A DNA stretch of 64,000 bases, from the NCBI GenBank assembly GCA_030549335.1, contig CM060183.1, positions 27,354,552 through 27,418,551 on the forward strand. Direction: 5' to 3'. Positions 35,954-46,924 of the stretch are shown here, piece after piece; position 1 is the first letter of the stretch, and each line of letters starts with the position of its first letter. Position numbers and translations under genes: made by a program. This DNA comes from Pontederia crassipes. Its lineage: Eukaryota > Streptophyta > Magnoliopsida > Commelinales > Pontederiaceae. Below the pieces are notes generated by a model. That model was not told where the DNA came from and searched no databases. It saw only the letters and a list, made by a program, of their open reading frames with translations.

Positions 35954-38150
35954 ATTTTTTTCTTTTTTATTCTCCAATTATATGACAAAACTTTCTCTTT
36001 ATTTTTAAATGATTAGATTGTAATTATTTTAAACAGTGTTTATGAATATTTTTTTTCTTAAAATTTAAGTTAATCATCAAAATCACAAAATGTTTAGTTA
36101 ATAATAAAGAAAGATGCGAAAGCGAGGATTTAACACGAAAATCTTTACTTTTTTTTCCAAATAGTGCCTGTTATCGTCTCAGCATAATAACTTATCCAAT
36201 ACTCCATTACGCCTAAAAGTTCACATTTCCGTTAGTATTTTCATTAAATCTTATTTTCTTCAATGAATGGCTTATCTAATAACTCATTTTCAAAGAAATT
36301 ATATTATTTAGAAAAGTGACTAATTCCAACAAAAAGGGTCAAGAGTTTTTTGAATTAAAAATTTAAAAAACTAATCCGAATAAAAAACAAAAGGAAACAA
36401 GTAATGAGGTCCTACGAGTTCTTTTTATTTATTTAATAACATTTTTAATGCTTTTAGAATTATAAGTAGAATGATATATTTACATTTGATGCCAAAGCTG
36501 CAATCAATTAACACTCTTGCTTATTTAAGAAAATATCAAGCATGACTTTGATCAAAGATAATTATTATATTATACAAAAAACTATTAATATTTTTTACTA
36601 GTTTTTCGTATAATCCGATTTTGTGGGCTGGAATATTGAGAAATAAAATTAGTTACACCATATTTGTTACATTTTTCATTTAAGTTAATGGTGATGTGGT
36701 GAAATAGCTAAGCCTTTTAAATACCACATTTTTCATTCAATCAAATTAATAAAATAAAAATAAATAAAAAAGAATAAACAATTTTACAACAAATTGACCC
36801 ATCTTTTATATGAAATGAAATTAGTTCTCCTCTCTCATTCTCTCAAATTATTTTTTCTAATAAATAGTTCAAAAGAATAAATAATATAATAAAATTAGAA
36901 AAATAGACAAACAAAAAAAAACAAGAGGGAAAAATAATTAAGTGATAAAGTAATAAATATTTATTACTCATTAGATATTATAAATAATTATATATAATAA
37001 ACAGTAAAAATGACTTTTTAGTAAATAAAATTTTCATTCTTTATATCATTATTTTTTTACAACTTACTATCCAAACATAAATTTCTAATAACTAGTAGTG
37101 TTTAATGGATCAGACGAACTTCTAATAGTCTTAGACAATCGGGCTTTGACCGAATATCGGACGGACCTGACTAGTCCATTATGTTATGAGACGAACAATG
37201 CTTTTAAAATTATAAGTAGAATGATATATTTACATTTGATACCAAAGTTGCAATCAATTAACATTCTTGCTTATTTAAGAAAATATCAAGCACGACTTTG
37301 ATCAAGATAATTATTAGATCATAGCAAAAGCGATTAATATTTTTTACTAGTTTTCCGTATAGTCCGATCTTGTGGGGTGGAATATGGAGAAATAAAATTA
37401 GTTACACCATATTTGGTTAGTGGGTGGAATAACTAATCTTTTAAAATACCACATTTTTCATTCCATCAAATTAGTGAAACGAGAATAAATTAAAAAAGAA
37501 TAAATAATTTTACACCAAATTAACCCATCTTTTATATGAAATGAAATTATTTCTCTTGTTATCAAATTAAATCATTTCCCTCTCACTCTCTCAAATTATT
37601 TTTTTCTAATAAATAGTTCAAAAGAATAAATAATATAATAAAAATAGAAAAATAGGCAAACAAACAAATAGGAGGAAAAAAAATAAGTAAGTGATAAAGT
37701 AATAAATATTTATTACTCATTAGATATTATAAATAATTTATATATAATAAAAAGTAAAAATAACTTTTTAGTAAATAAAAATTTCATTCTTCGTATCATT
37801 ATTTTTTACAACTTACTATCCAAACATAATTTTCTAATGACTAATGGTGTTTAATGGATCAGATGGGCTTCTAATAAGCTTAGTAAATCGAGCTTTGACT
37901 AAATATCGGATGGACCTGATTAGTCCATTATGTTATTAGATGAACACGAGATTGAGATTATCTAATAAGCTTGATTGTCCATCCTGTTAAGGCATATTGA
38001 GTCTTAACGGACGGATTGATAAATGGACGGATTAGACAAGTCCACTAAAGTATTTTAATTTTATGGTGGTTGCTACAAAATCGATCTGCATATAATCATG
38101 ATAAAATATTGGTCTTAATTATAATCATTATGAATTGTAAATTCCATAAA

Positions 38151-38924
38151 ATCCTTTAATCATTGATTATTGGAATTAACTCATGACATAGTGTGCCATG
38201 CAGTGCAATATTAGTGGGATTCTCTCCATCACGGCACCATATTAACATATTAATTCATATAGTGCACCATGCAGTCCAATATTATTGGGATTATCTTTAT
38301 CATTATAATTAATTACGTAAGATGCTATAAGATTCATTTATATATTTTATTAATAGCAAATCGGTATTTATATTTATGTAACTAATATTTTAATGGATTA
38401 ATGGACAAATCATCGGACAACTTATTAATTATCGGACATATATCAAATTAAAAATGGTTAAAAAATATAGTTCGACATAATATAAGTCTGGGCTCATTAA
38501 AAAATTGGATTGGCCTGAGTTCAAGCTTAGACAAGATCACCAGTTACCTTATGAAATCGAAGAATGAACGACCAAATTGTTCAGTCTTAATGACACACCA
38601 CACTTCACTGTCTCATTTCTACATTTCTATACGCCACCTTATTCCACCCCTCCATTAATTAATTACCAAACAAAGCCTATTATTTGTTCAACGTGTTTGC
38701 ATGAGAATATTACTTAACCGATTAATAAACAAAATTATATATATTTTTCTCGTAGTGAAGAAAGACGAGAACAGTGGTCACGCTACATTTAATAATAATA
38801 ATAGTTAAATTAGGATGATTTTGATCATAATTTTGAATTATCAAATTAGCATAATTTTAATTTGACGATTCAAAATGTATGCAATTTATATCATTAAATC
38901 AAAATAATATCAATCTCATGATCC

Positions 38925-38955
<31 letters not shown>

Positions 38956-39055
38956 GTGGCGTGTAAAAACTTAATTATAAGAAATAAGAAGTGGGACTAA
39001 TGACGTCGATTAGTTAAATTAAACAACGCAGGTCCGGTCAACTCCACTATTCCAT
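38151..39055. other. spacer with an AAT microsatellite, upstream of TBP
   Basis: AT-rich DNA without genes. A run of about nine AAT triplets occurs at 38926-38954. The sequence becomes more GC-rich after about 39030, where the TBP promoter begins. Confidence 0.5.
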
Positions 39056-39150
39056 CACGTGATATATCACGTGCAGGGCACCGGCGCTACCCTGTCCTAC
39101 AGTGACTCGAACTAGGGAAACCGACACCAAGCGGTGGCGCCCTATAAATA
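39056..39150 (+). promoter_or_regulatory. TBP core promoter: paired G-boxes and a TATA box
   Basis: Two CACGTG G-box palindromes lie at 39056-39061 and 39068-39073, the core binding site of plant bHLH and bZIP factors. TATAAATA follows at 39143-39150, about 440 bp before the TBP start codon. Three more TATAAAA boxes lie downstream in the leader at about 39284, 39303 and 39565. Transcription from the first box would start near 39175-39180. Use of the other boxes is not shown. Confidence 0.6.
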
Positions 39151-39592
39151 GGGGGCCTCGTGTGTACAATAATCGTTGCCTCAGCCGTCGGCTCGATCTC
39201 TCAACCCCAACGAAGCCCTAAATGCCCTTCCCTTCTCTCTCTCCCCCTCACAACATCTTGCCTCCAGATCTCTTCGCTACTCCTATAAAAGGTCGCTACT
39301 CCTATAAAAGACCGACCTTTTTGAATTCTCCCACGTATAAATCTGCTTCTCCTCTCAGGATTTCCCGCCTAGGCTTCCTTCAATCCGTCGATTCATCAAA
39401 GATCTTTCGGATCTCCGATCTCGCTTCTATTTGATCGGAACCAGACGAAACTGTTTTCTTGGTGTTGGATTCTTTGATTCTGGTTGTCGTAATAGTACGG
39501 GATTTGATCTGGAAGTTGGAAGATTCGAGGGTAGATTTGTCGGAAAACTTATCCTTCTTGCGGGTATAAAAGAGGACATCTTGAGAGCGGGA

Positions 39593-42500
39593 ATGGCAGA
39601 ACAGGCTTTGGAGGGGAGCCAACCGGTGGATCTCTCCAAACACCCTTCTGGCATCGTTCCCACACTTCAGTAAGTCCTAACCTCATACATGAGATTCAGT
39701 ACGTGGCTTAATTCACATGATAAATAATAGGGATCCGATGGATGATAGTAGCACCATGATGGTGTTGTGTGGTGCCGCGTACGATGGCGATGCCTCTTGG
39801 TGTATAATATTGGTGCGGTGGTGCGGATGGTTGGTGTAAATTGTTAATGAATCGTGATTGAGATGTAAGCGAATGCTGGTATTTGTGCTCTTTGTTTGTA
39901 ATAAATAAAGTAGGGGAGCTCCTCCCTGATGAGCAAGTGGATTTCATGTGGGATGGGATTCTTAAGGCAGATTATGAGCTAACATAAAGTCTGGATACTC
40001 AGCGGCCTTCACTGAAAATGGCGTCTGCTATAACTAGAGTGCACAGTCTGTTGTCATCCATGTTTTGTACTTATGTTTATACTGCTTCTTAAAACTTACA
40101 TGATTGGAGTCAACTGTTTATATTTCAGCTTGAGAAATGAATGCAAATCACCTGCAAACAAAGATCCTTAAGAATATGTTATGTCGTTCTGAGAATCACT
40201 TGAACTTGGTTGTACACCCTTACTCGATTAGGATATTGTGCTACTACCGAAACCTAATGAAAGGTTTCCTTTTCTGATATGTTTGCATGAATTGAACCTA
40301 CATGTTGAGTGATGTTAATGCTGCAAGGATCATGCTGAGTATATTAATTAGCTAGTATTTTAGTAGTTGACTTTTCAGGAGATATTGGTGTCTGTTAAAG
40401 TGAGATTTCACTGAAGTGTTAGATGGATACATACTGTACATTAGACAATTATCTCAGTTTTTTTATTGCCTTCCCATTCTGTGTAGTGGTTTTTGTTCTT
40501 TGCAATTTGTTTTGCATTCTTTAAGCCACATCCAAGCTATTGTGGTTATCTTTTATAAAGGCTAATTTAGAATTCCCTACAACAGTATTACATTAGTATC
40601 TTCTTGAATTAACTGCTTTGAAAAGCTGTGCCTCCATTGTTGCTGGATGTCATTCATTCATTATTCTTTGCCAGTAAACACTAAGTCAACTTTTCAGAAA
40701 TGATGAAAAGACAATCATTCTTTACATGTGGTCATCTTATAAATGAATGATCCTCATGAGTAACGTGTGTGTATAACTGTATATATGTCATTTTCAATAA
40801 ATCACCTAAGAACAACTTGGGACTTGGGTATTATTGATGATAGAGGAGGGCTTATAACTATCACTGCCTTATAACATCCTGTCTTTCTTATGAACCTTAA
40901 GAATATCTACTTTGTGTTTGGTTTCGACCTGTTTTATTTCTTCTTTGTTAATGTGAGTTTCATGCACGTCCTCTCAAAAATAAATAAATAAAAGAAAAAA
41001 ATCAACCGTGCCTCATAAGTGGGCAATGTATTCAGCTATGTTACTTCTGGATCTTTCATGTTCACCTTGATTTCATTTAAGTTTCATTGCTGGAAAGTAA
41101 GTGATGCAGGGGCTTTATATATAGTGATTTTATGTGACGAAATTCATAAGAAACCTTTAAGTTTGTGTTATCAGCTGTCAGAGTCCTATGTGTGGTGTAT
41201 GCCAGGATGTTTATAACATTTTTTGCGTCATCATTCTCTTGCTTTTACATGGTAAAATATGTGAATACCATTACCTGAGACATGATACCTTGTTTTACTA
41301 TTTGTTTTAACGTTTCATACCTCTACTTTCATTGAATAATTTAGGAATATTGTTTCAACGGTCAACCTGGACTGCAAGCTGGAACTAAAATCAATTGCCC
41401 TGCAAGCTCGTAATGCGGAGTACAATCCTAAGGTATGAACAACAATATTGTTTCCTTCTGATTGATCTGACCTTTCATTGTATTGTATTATGACTGAATA
41501 ACTATATGATGTATTAGTATCTTAAGTCTTTTTTATTTTATTATTTGCCTTGTTAACTCCGCCTATGTTTTATAGCCGGTCCCAAGCCCGGATAAAGAAG
41601 GAGGGTTGTGTTAGGCCCCGACAGCCAGCGTAAAACCTTGTCGAATCGCATGAACATGGATCAACGAATGGCATCGTATGATCCATGTTGCCGACCCCAC
41701 CTAGTGGGATAAGGCTTTGTTGTTGTTGTTGTATTTGCCTTGGTATTTGTTGTTTAAGCTTTTCATGCTATGAGATAACCACCTCAAGTGAGGAATCTCA
41801 ACTTAACAGATGGGTTATGAATTCACAATAAAAGAGAAGTTGCACATTTATCATTAAGTTATCCTTGTATCTTGCATTAATTTATGCGCATTTGATATTT
41901 TTTTCTTCTTAGAAACGATTTGATCAACTGGTTAACTAATCAGAACATGTACACAGAATACAGTTTTTTTTGACTGATTATTATCATAAAATTTATGTTT
42001 TTATTTCCCTTTTGTAGCGTTTTGCAGCAGTTATCATGAGAATAAGAGAGCCCAAAACCACAGCACTGATTTTCGCATCAGGAAAAATGGTGAGTTTGTC
42101 AATGCATCATTAGCCCTTTCACATGATTGACTGCCACTTGTTATTTCATCAGAATTGTTAAGGGCGGTAGTACCATTCACACTTGATAGGATTTACAAAA
42201 TATTTGATATTGTTGAGCAGTTAAAACATTGAAGCTAAATGGGTCTATTAAATTTGGGCATAAATTATGATGGGTTTTCGTAGTGAGAAATTGTTGTTGA
42301 TTATATGATAATTTGATATGGAAAACATTGGACATTACCAATCAATTTCTTCTTTCTAGGAACAATTAAACTTTTCCAGTAATTGGACTCTGTTATAGCA
42401 CGTGTATCATTTTTTGCTACAGTTTCTGTGGTATTGATTTCAGGAAATTGCTTTAAAACACTTTGAAGTTGAGGGTTTTTCAAAAGAAACTTTGCTGCAG

Positions 42501-43605
42501 TTTCAGTTTCACTTATGTTCAGGCTGTTAGTACTATTAGTTGAGCAGGGACAAGTTCCCGATTTGTTATGTTATCATAACTTATCTATCCTTTGCAGTAT
42601 TTACATTGCATCAAATTCAAGCATTTTGTTTTCTTGCCTTTTTCTCATCTTACCCGAACCAAAGTATTTGAATAATCAGTTTCGAAGTTGAAGTGTTTGC
42701 CCCTAAGTTATCAAGTCTGTTTGACAAATGTTTTTACTTCAAGTAATTCACTATTAGTATTTGTCTGCTCATTTATGTTATATTTCTTTGTGGTTAGGTA
42801 TGTACTGGAGCCAAGAGTGAACAACAATCGAAGCTTGCAGCGAGGAAGGTACACATTTTTATGTCCTGTTTGAAATATGCTATGGGCGTTATTTGTTATA
42901 GTTGCCAACTTTTATAGTAATTGCTCAAACGTTATAACCTATGGCCAATTATCTCATTCACTACTTTTTTTTTTGAAGTATGCTCGAATCATTCAGAAGC
43001 TGAACTTCCCTGCTAAGTTCAAGGTAAGTCGGTGTTCTATTTTGTTTTGTCATGCATGCTTCATGTCATTTTCGTGAACTTTTAATTAACCGTATGATGC
43101 TCCTTTCATTTGTAGGATTTTAAGATTCAGAATATTGTTGGATCATGCGATGTGAAATTTCCCATCAGACTAGAAGGCCTTGCTTATGCCCATGGTGCCT
43201 TCTCAAGTGTAACTACTTAAGCTTTTTACTTTTTTTCTCATGTTGTCACTGTTGCACTTCTCTCCTTTTCTAGCATTTGATGGATTCCCAGCGAGCCTAT
43301 TCAGAAAAGCATCTGATTATTGGTTTCTTATGGCAGTACGAGCCAGAGCTCTTTCCTGGTTTGATCTATAGGATGAAACAGCCGAAAATTGTACTACTCA
43401 TTTTTGTCTCAGGAAAGATAGTTCTTACTGGAGCTAAGGTGAAGTTTCTTGACTGGTGGTTTTCTTAAGATTGGTAGCTTTTCGATGGCCATTCATCTTA
43501 TTAACTTTAAAAAATTGAATTTTTCCCCAGGTGAGAGAAGAGACATATACGGCCTTCGAGAACATATATCCAGTCCTAACAGAGTTCAGGAAAAGCCAGC
43601 AATAG
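39593..43605 (+). CDS. TBP: TATA-box-binding protein (TBP)
   Basis: TBP is the DNA-binding core of TFIID, also used by RNA polymerases I and III, acting in the nucleus. Eight coding exons join in frame with GT..AG borders: 39593-39669, 41345-41432, 42018-42089, 42798-42848, 42979-43023, 43116-43208, 43337-43438 and 43531-43605 (TAG). The product is 200 aa, the usual plant TBP length. It begins [20 protein letters not shown], a short plant-type N-terminus, followed by the two-repeat saddle domain. Repeat 1 contains [18 protein letters not shown] and [14 protein letters not shown]; repeat 2 contains [20 protein letters not shown] and [16 protein letters not shown]. It ends [12 protein letters not shown]. 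Nothing suggests damage. Plants usually carry one or two TBP genes; which one this is cannot be told. Intron 1 (1675 bp) holds nothing recognised; intron 2 carries a SINE-like repeat. Confidence 0.98.
41574..41732 (+). mobile_element. SINE-like / non-LTR 3'-end repeat in TBP intron 2
   Basis: The stretch from AGCCGGTCCCAAGCCCGGAT through CCGACCCCACCTAGTGGGAT to a terminal TTGTTGTTGTTG run has the look of the Au-type SINE / RTE LINE 3' tail found widely in angiosperms. It is 5'-truncated or lacks a clear B box. It lies in sense orientation in the intron. The assignment rests on recognition of the 3' end and the TTG tail only. Confidence 0.5.
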
Positions 43606-43989
43606 TACGAGTCCGAATCAGTATCATATATACTTTTTTACCCTCAGTAACATGCATGTCCAACCATCGCTCAAGAACATCGAATTTCCTATGTACATAC
43701 GACGAGGAATTTGGGGTTTTCTACCAGGGGACCTGAATGTAAAATTTCACACATACTGATACCAGTGTTAACCGAAATTTTGTAGTTTGCTCTGTGGATC
43801 CGTTACCTTGTAATTTTGTATTGCTAGAGTCATCAGTTGAAATGCTTTCCATGCACTTTACTCCCTGCCTGCAAACATAAGAGAAACGAAACTAATCGTG
43901 GACGCTTCAATAATTATACATTTGAAATCAACAACACGCTTGAAAAGGACCTTTTATACAAACACGTGGCCTACACAATTTGCCTTCTT
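43606..43989. other. TBP 3' UTR and spacer to the SDR pseudogene
   Basis: Only ~385 bp separate the TBP stop from the C-terminal remnant of the SDR pseudogene on the other strand. No other feature is seen. Confidence 0.5.
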
Positions 43990-44212
43990 CCCAGCCGTTG
44001 AAAATGTTTAAAAGAAAGATCTGTTCGTCCACCCACTGACCTGTGCATACCAGAAATCCGACGTCCTCCGGGAACCTGAGCCGTCCGATTGGTATCTCTG
44101 CCAGCTGTCACGTTCTCGTTGGATTTCCCGGCGTAGAACATGGGCGTCGCTGCAGGCCCCGGTGCCACACCGTTCGAAGCCCGGTGCCTCTCTAGCTCAT
44201 TGACCAATATTT
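43990..44212 (-). pseudogene. SDR pseudogene, C-terminal part
   Basis: Reading down from 44212 on the minus strand, KILVNELERHR..GVAPGPAATPMFYAGKS matches KILSKELRGTL..AIAPGPTMTPMFYDGKP of the intact SDR at 61347-62156. Downstream similarity is kept at DNA level to about 43990 (the CCGTTGA / TCCACCCACT words) but frames are broken by indels. The matching N-terminal part is 16 kb away at 60296-60812. The homology stops exactly where an LTR-like sequence begins (TGTTCTAAAG at 44213). Confidence 0.85.
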
Positions 44213-46337
44213 TGTTCTAAAGTTTTCAAAATTTCGCCCCAATTTAATTATCGAATTTTAGGCGGTATTATTTTTGTCCAATTTTTCATAACTTATTTCA
44301 TAAAGCATTATTGTGAAAACATAATGATATAACATAATATTAATATAAAATAGCGAAAGACTTCGTAACTAATAAATATCAAGATAACATGGGTCACATA
44401 AGTTCTAACATAAGACCCATCATATTGTTCATAATACATAAATGAGCTCATATATAAATACATGAATTGAAGGCCCATATGTCATACATACCCAACTCGC
44501 TAAATAATCCATCATCATAACAACAATATAAGATAACTTGAGCTGTAGCCCGATCGTAATGTGCAATCTCATTGTCATGAGGCTTTCACCGTCGAGCCTA
44601 AGTTTCGTCCATACCTGCACTGATCCATGGGTCCAGAGGATTCCTTCCATTAAAGAATATTGAGGCTCATGCATACTATGATTTTATAACATACTTCCTA
44701 CATGTCATGACATATGCATTGCATCATAATGGAACATAGATCATATGCATACTTTTATCTATTTATGCACAATATATGACATGTGAGCAATCATCATATC
44801 AAGATAAAATAAACATAAGCATCCTCATAAGTGCTTACTTCATCATTATCTTTATATCCCAAGTCATTAATTATAATCTTTACATCTTTCATATTTATTT
44901 AGATGACTTCTTATCTTGATGATTGGAAAGACCATATTAATTCATGGACACTGGATCGTCATAGGTCCAATTGAGACGCCACCACTAAAGAGTGGAACTC
45001 ACCTCAACTTGAAAACGTCACCAATAGTAGTGAAACTCGTTTCCCCAAAAAATATCACCAATAGGGGTGAAACTTATTTCCCCTCCACGATTACAACAAG
45101 ACATATTCATACCAATTCGTCTTTTAATTACATACATTAACACATACAATTATTCAATACATATTGCATGTTTTAATTCTATTTAAGATACATACTTCAT
45201 ATCATTCTAAGTGTAGACAATCAGCATCACACATAAGTTTTAAGTTTGTCACGGCCGTGCCATCACCTGGTCACGCCCGTGGAGAGATCCTTCCACGACT
45301 GTGACATAGGCGGATTTTTCCCGATCTTGAAAATAGTTCTATGGCATGCTATGGTCACGACCGTGCCGTTCTATGCCACGGTCGTGCACACACATAAACA
45401 CATGCGTGTGATGGTTCGTCATGGCTAAATTTTGGTCAAATGGGTCATGACTGTGTGTGACCTTAGTCATGGTCGCGACTTAATGTAAATATTATCCTGC
45501 CATTGAAACATTCTAAGGCATGTGTGATCACGGTCATGACAGAACGCCTTCTATCCTACAAATGCCAAAGGCAGGGGCCTTCCTGTGCTTCCCTTGTTTT
45601 CTTCCCATTTTCCTCCATTTGCAACCATATATAACCAACATCCAAACATCCATTCATCCACTTGAAAATATAGGCAATGCACAATTCATTATAGGATTAG
45701 TAAATCACTAATCTAATCACAATAATCATGAAGTACATGGAAGTTTACATAATGAACATGAAACCTTCTAACCATATTCATATAAAGCAATAATTAAAAC
45801 TAAGCATGTATGGTAAGAAACTTTAAATCCTAATCATGATTAGCAATAGAACAGTAATCATAATCAAACATGAAGCTTCTTAAGGTAAACATGAACATTC
45901 CCTAATATTTTATTTCAAGAACAAATGGTTTGTTCATCCATGCCCTAATCCACACATTCACACATAAATAGGGGAAGATTAGGAAGGTTTGGATAAAAAA
46001 CCTAAATCCTAACTTCTTCTCTTCTTTGCACTAGCTCCTCTTTGCTCTAGCTCCCCTTTCCTGATTCTTCTAGTTCGGCTACAACATATGGGAGCAAATG
46101 AGGTGAGAGAAAAGAGAGTTTCAACAACTATAGTAAGAAGGTCTTTAGTTGGCTAAGTGGGAGAGAGGAGAATGGGAACACTGCAGCTGAATATGGGATT
46201 TTTTGAGGGCTTTCGGTAGGATAGGTGAAGCACATCTTAGGGCATTATACTAATGTGTTGTAGTGGGATTTGGACTGGTCACGTGTTGGGCTTTTCATGT
46301 TTCTTTCTCTTTTTTTTTGAATTTGTCGGATGTTACA
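44213..46337 (-). mobile_element. gypsy-type solo LTR (2.1 kb) in the SDR pseudogene
   Basis: On the minus strand it starts TGTAACATCCGACAAATTC and ends GAAAACTTTAGAACA, giving TG..CA termini, 2125 bp. Both flanks are SDR pseudogene sequence (44212 downwards and 46338-46368). No coding frame is present. I could not find a clean target duplication, so some bases may have been lost at insertion or later. A cluster of GGTCACGACCGTG-like palindromic words lies at 45246-45540. Confidence 0.65.
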
Positions 46338-46368
46338 TCATCTCTATCGCCCCCTTGGTCGTTGCGTA
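46338..46368 (-). pseudogene. SDR pseudogene, 31-bp sliver between two insertions
   Basis: The plus strand reads CGCCCCCTTGGTCGTTGCGTA here, matching CGCCTTGGTCGCGATGTACG of the intact SDR at about 61608-61630, the codons around the catalytic Lys. It is stranded between the solo LTR and chromovirus 1 and ties the two ends of the split gene together. Confidence 0.65.
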
Positions 46369-46924
46369 TGTCATAGAGTCATTTTCCGCTTGATCGGCCC
46401 GTGCGATGTCTAGACATGCCCATCGTTTGATAATATTTTTTGTTGCGCATTGCGAAAGTTTTCTTATGTCACTTTCTTAATACCGCAATTTTAGGACGCT
46501 TGGTCCCGAGCGGACGCTTCGACAGAGGCGTTTGTGAAGAAATGTTTGCCTAGGTGGAATGTTCAATCTCTTAGGATGCTTTGGATTGTCATACCACGAT
46601 TGAGGCTCGATGTGAAATTTTGGGAAGCTTTGAAATTTTTGCTAAGTAAATAGAATGATTACAAAGAGTTTCGAGGGAGCACTAGCAAGGGGATAGATTT
46701 GCGACATGTGATGTGGAAAATCTAGGGGTGCACTTTTCTGGAGTGCATATTACAAAATTGTCATCACATGAGAAAATAAGACTATTACAAAAGTGGCATA
46801 AAATAAGAAAAAAATACAAGTATGTAAGATAACTTGGCGACCCTAGGAAACTTTGTGGAGAGCCTTTGGGACATTCTCCCCCACTCAAGTTAGTGACGTT
46901 CTCGAAACTACAACTTCAAATTCT

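Larger units (their letters stand above)
31150..38150. repeat. segmentally duplicated AT-rich block around a tRNA-Leu gene
   Basis: Three related units can be followed. Unit A (about 31150-34980) has the intact tRNA and the 1315-bp tandem duplication. Unit B (about 35000-37195) has the tRNA relic. Unit C (about 37196-38150) is partial. Shared markers are AAATGAGTAGGGTCCTACAT before the tRNA (31180, 35020), the tRNA itself, TAAACAGTGTTATGACTATT-like sequence after it, and GTTTAATGGATCGGACGGGC-like sequence at the end (34707, 37100, 37850). No protein-coding potential is seen in any unit. Confidence 0.75.

Noticed and set aside
46369-46873. TG start of the left LTR at a later TG, giving a classical 5-bp duplication
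   Set aside because: Comparison with the right LTR fixes the start at 46369; the 4-bp CGTA/CGCA flanks fit the SDR reading best, although a 5-bp duplication with two changes cannot be excluded.
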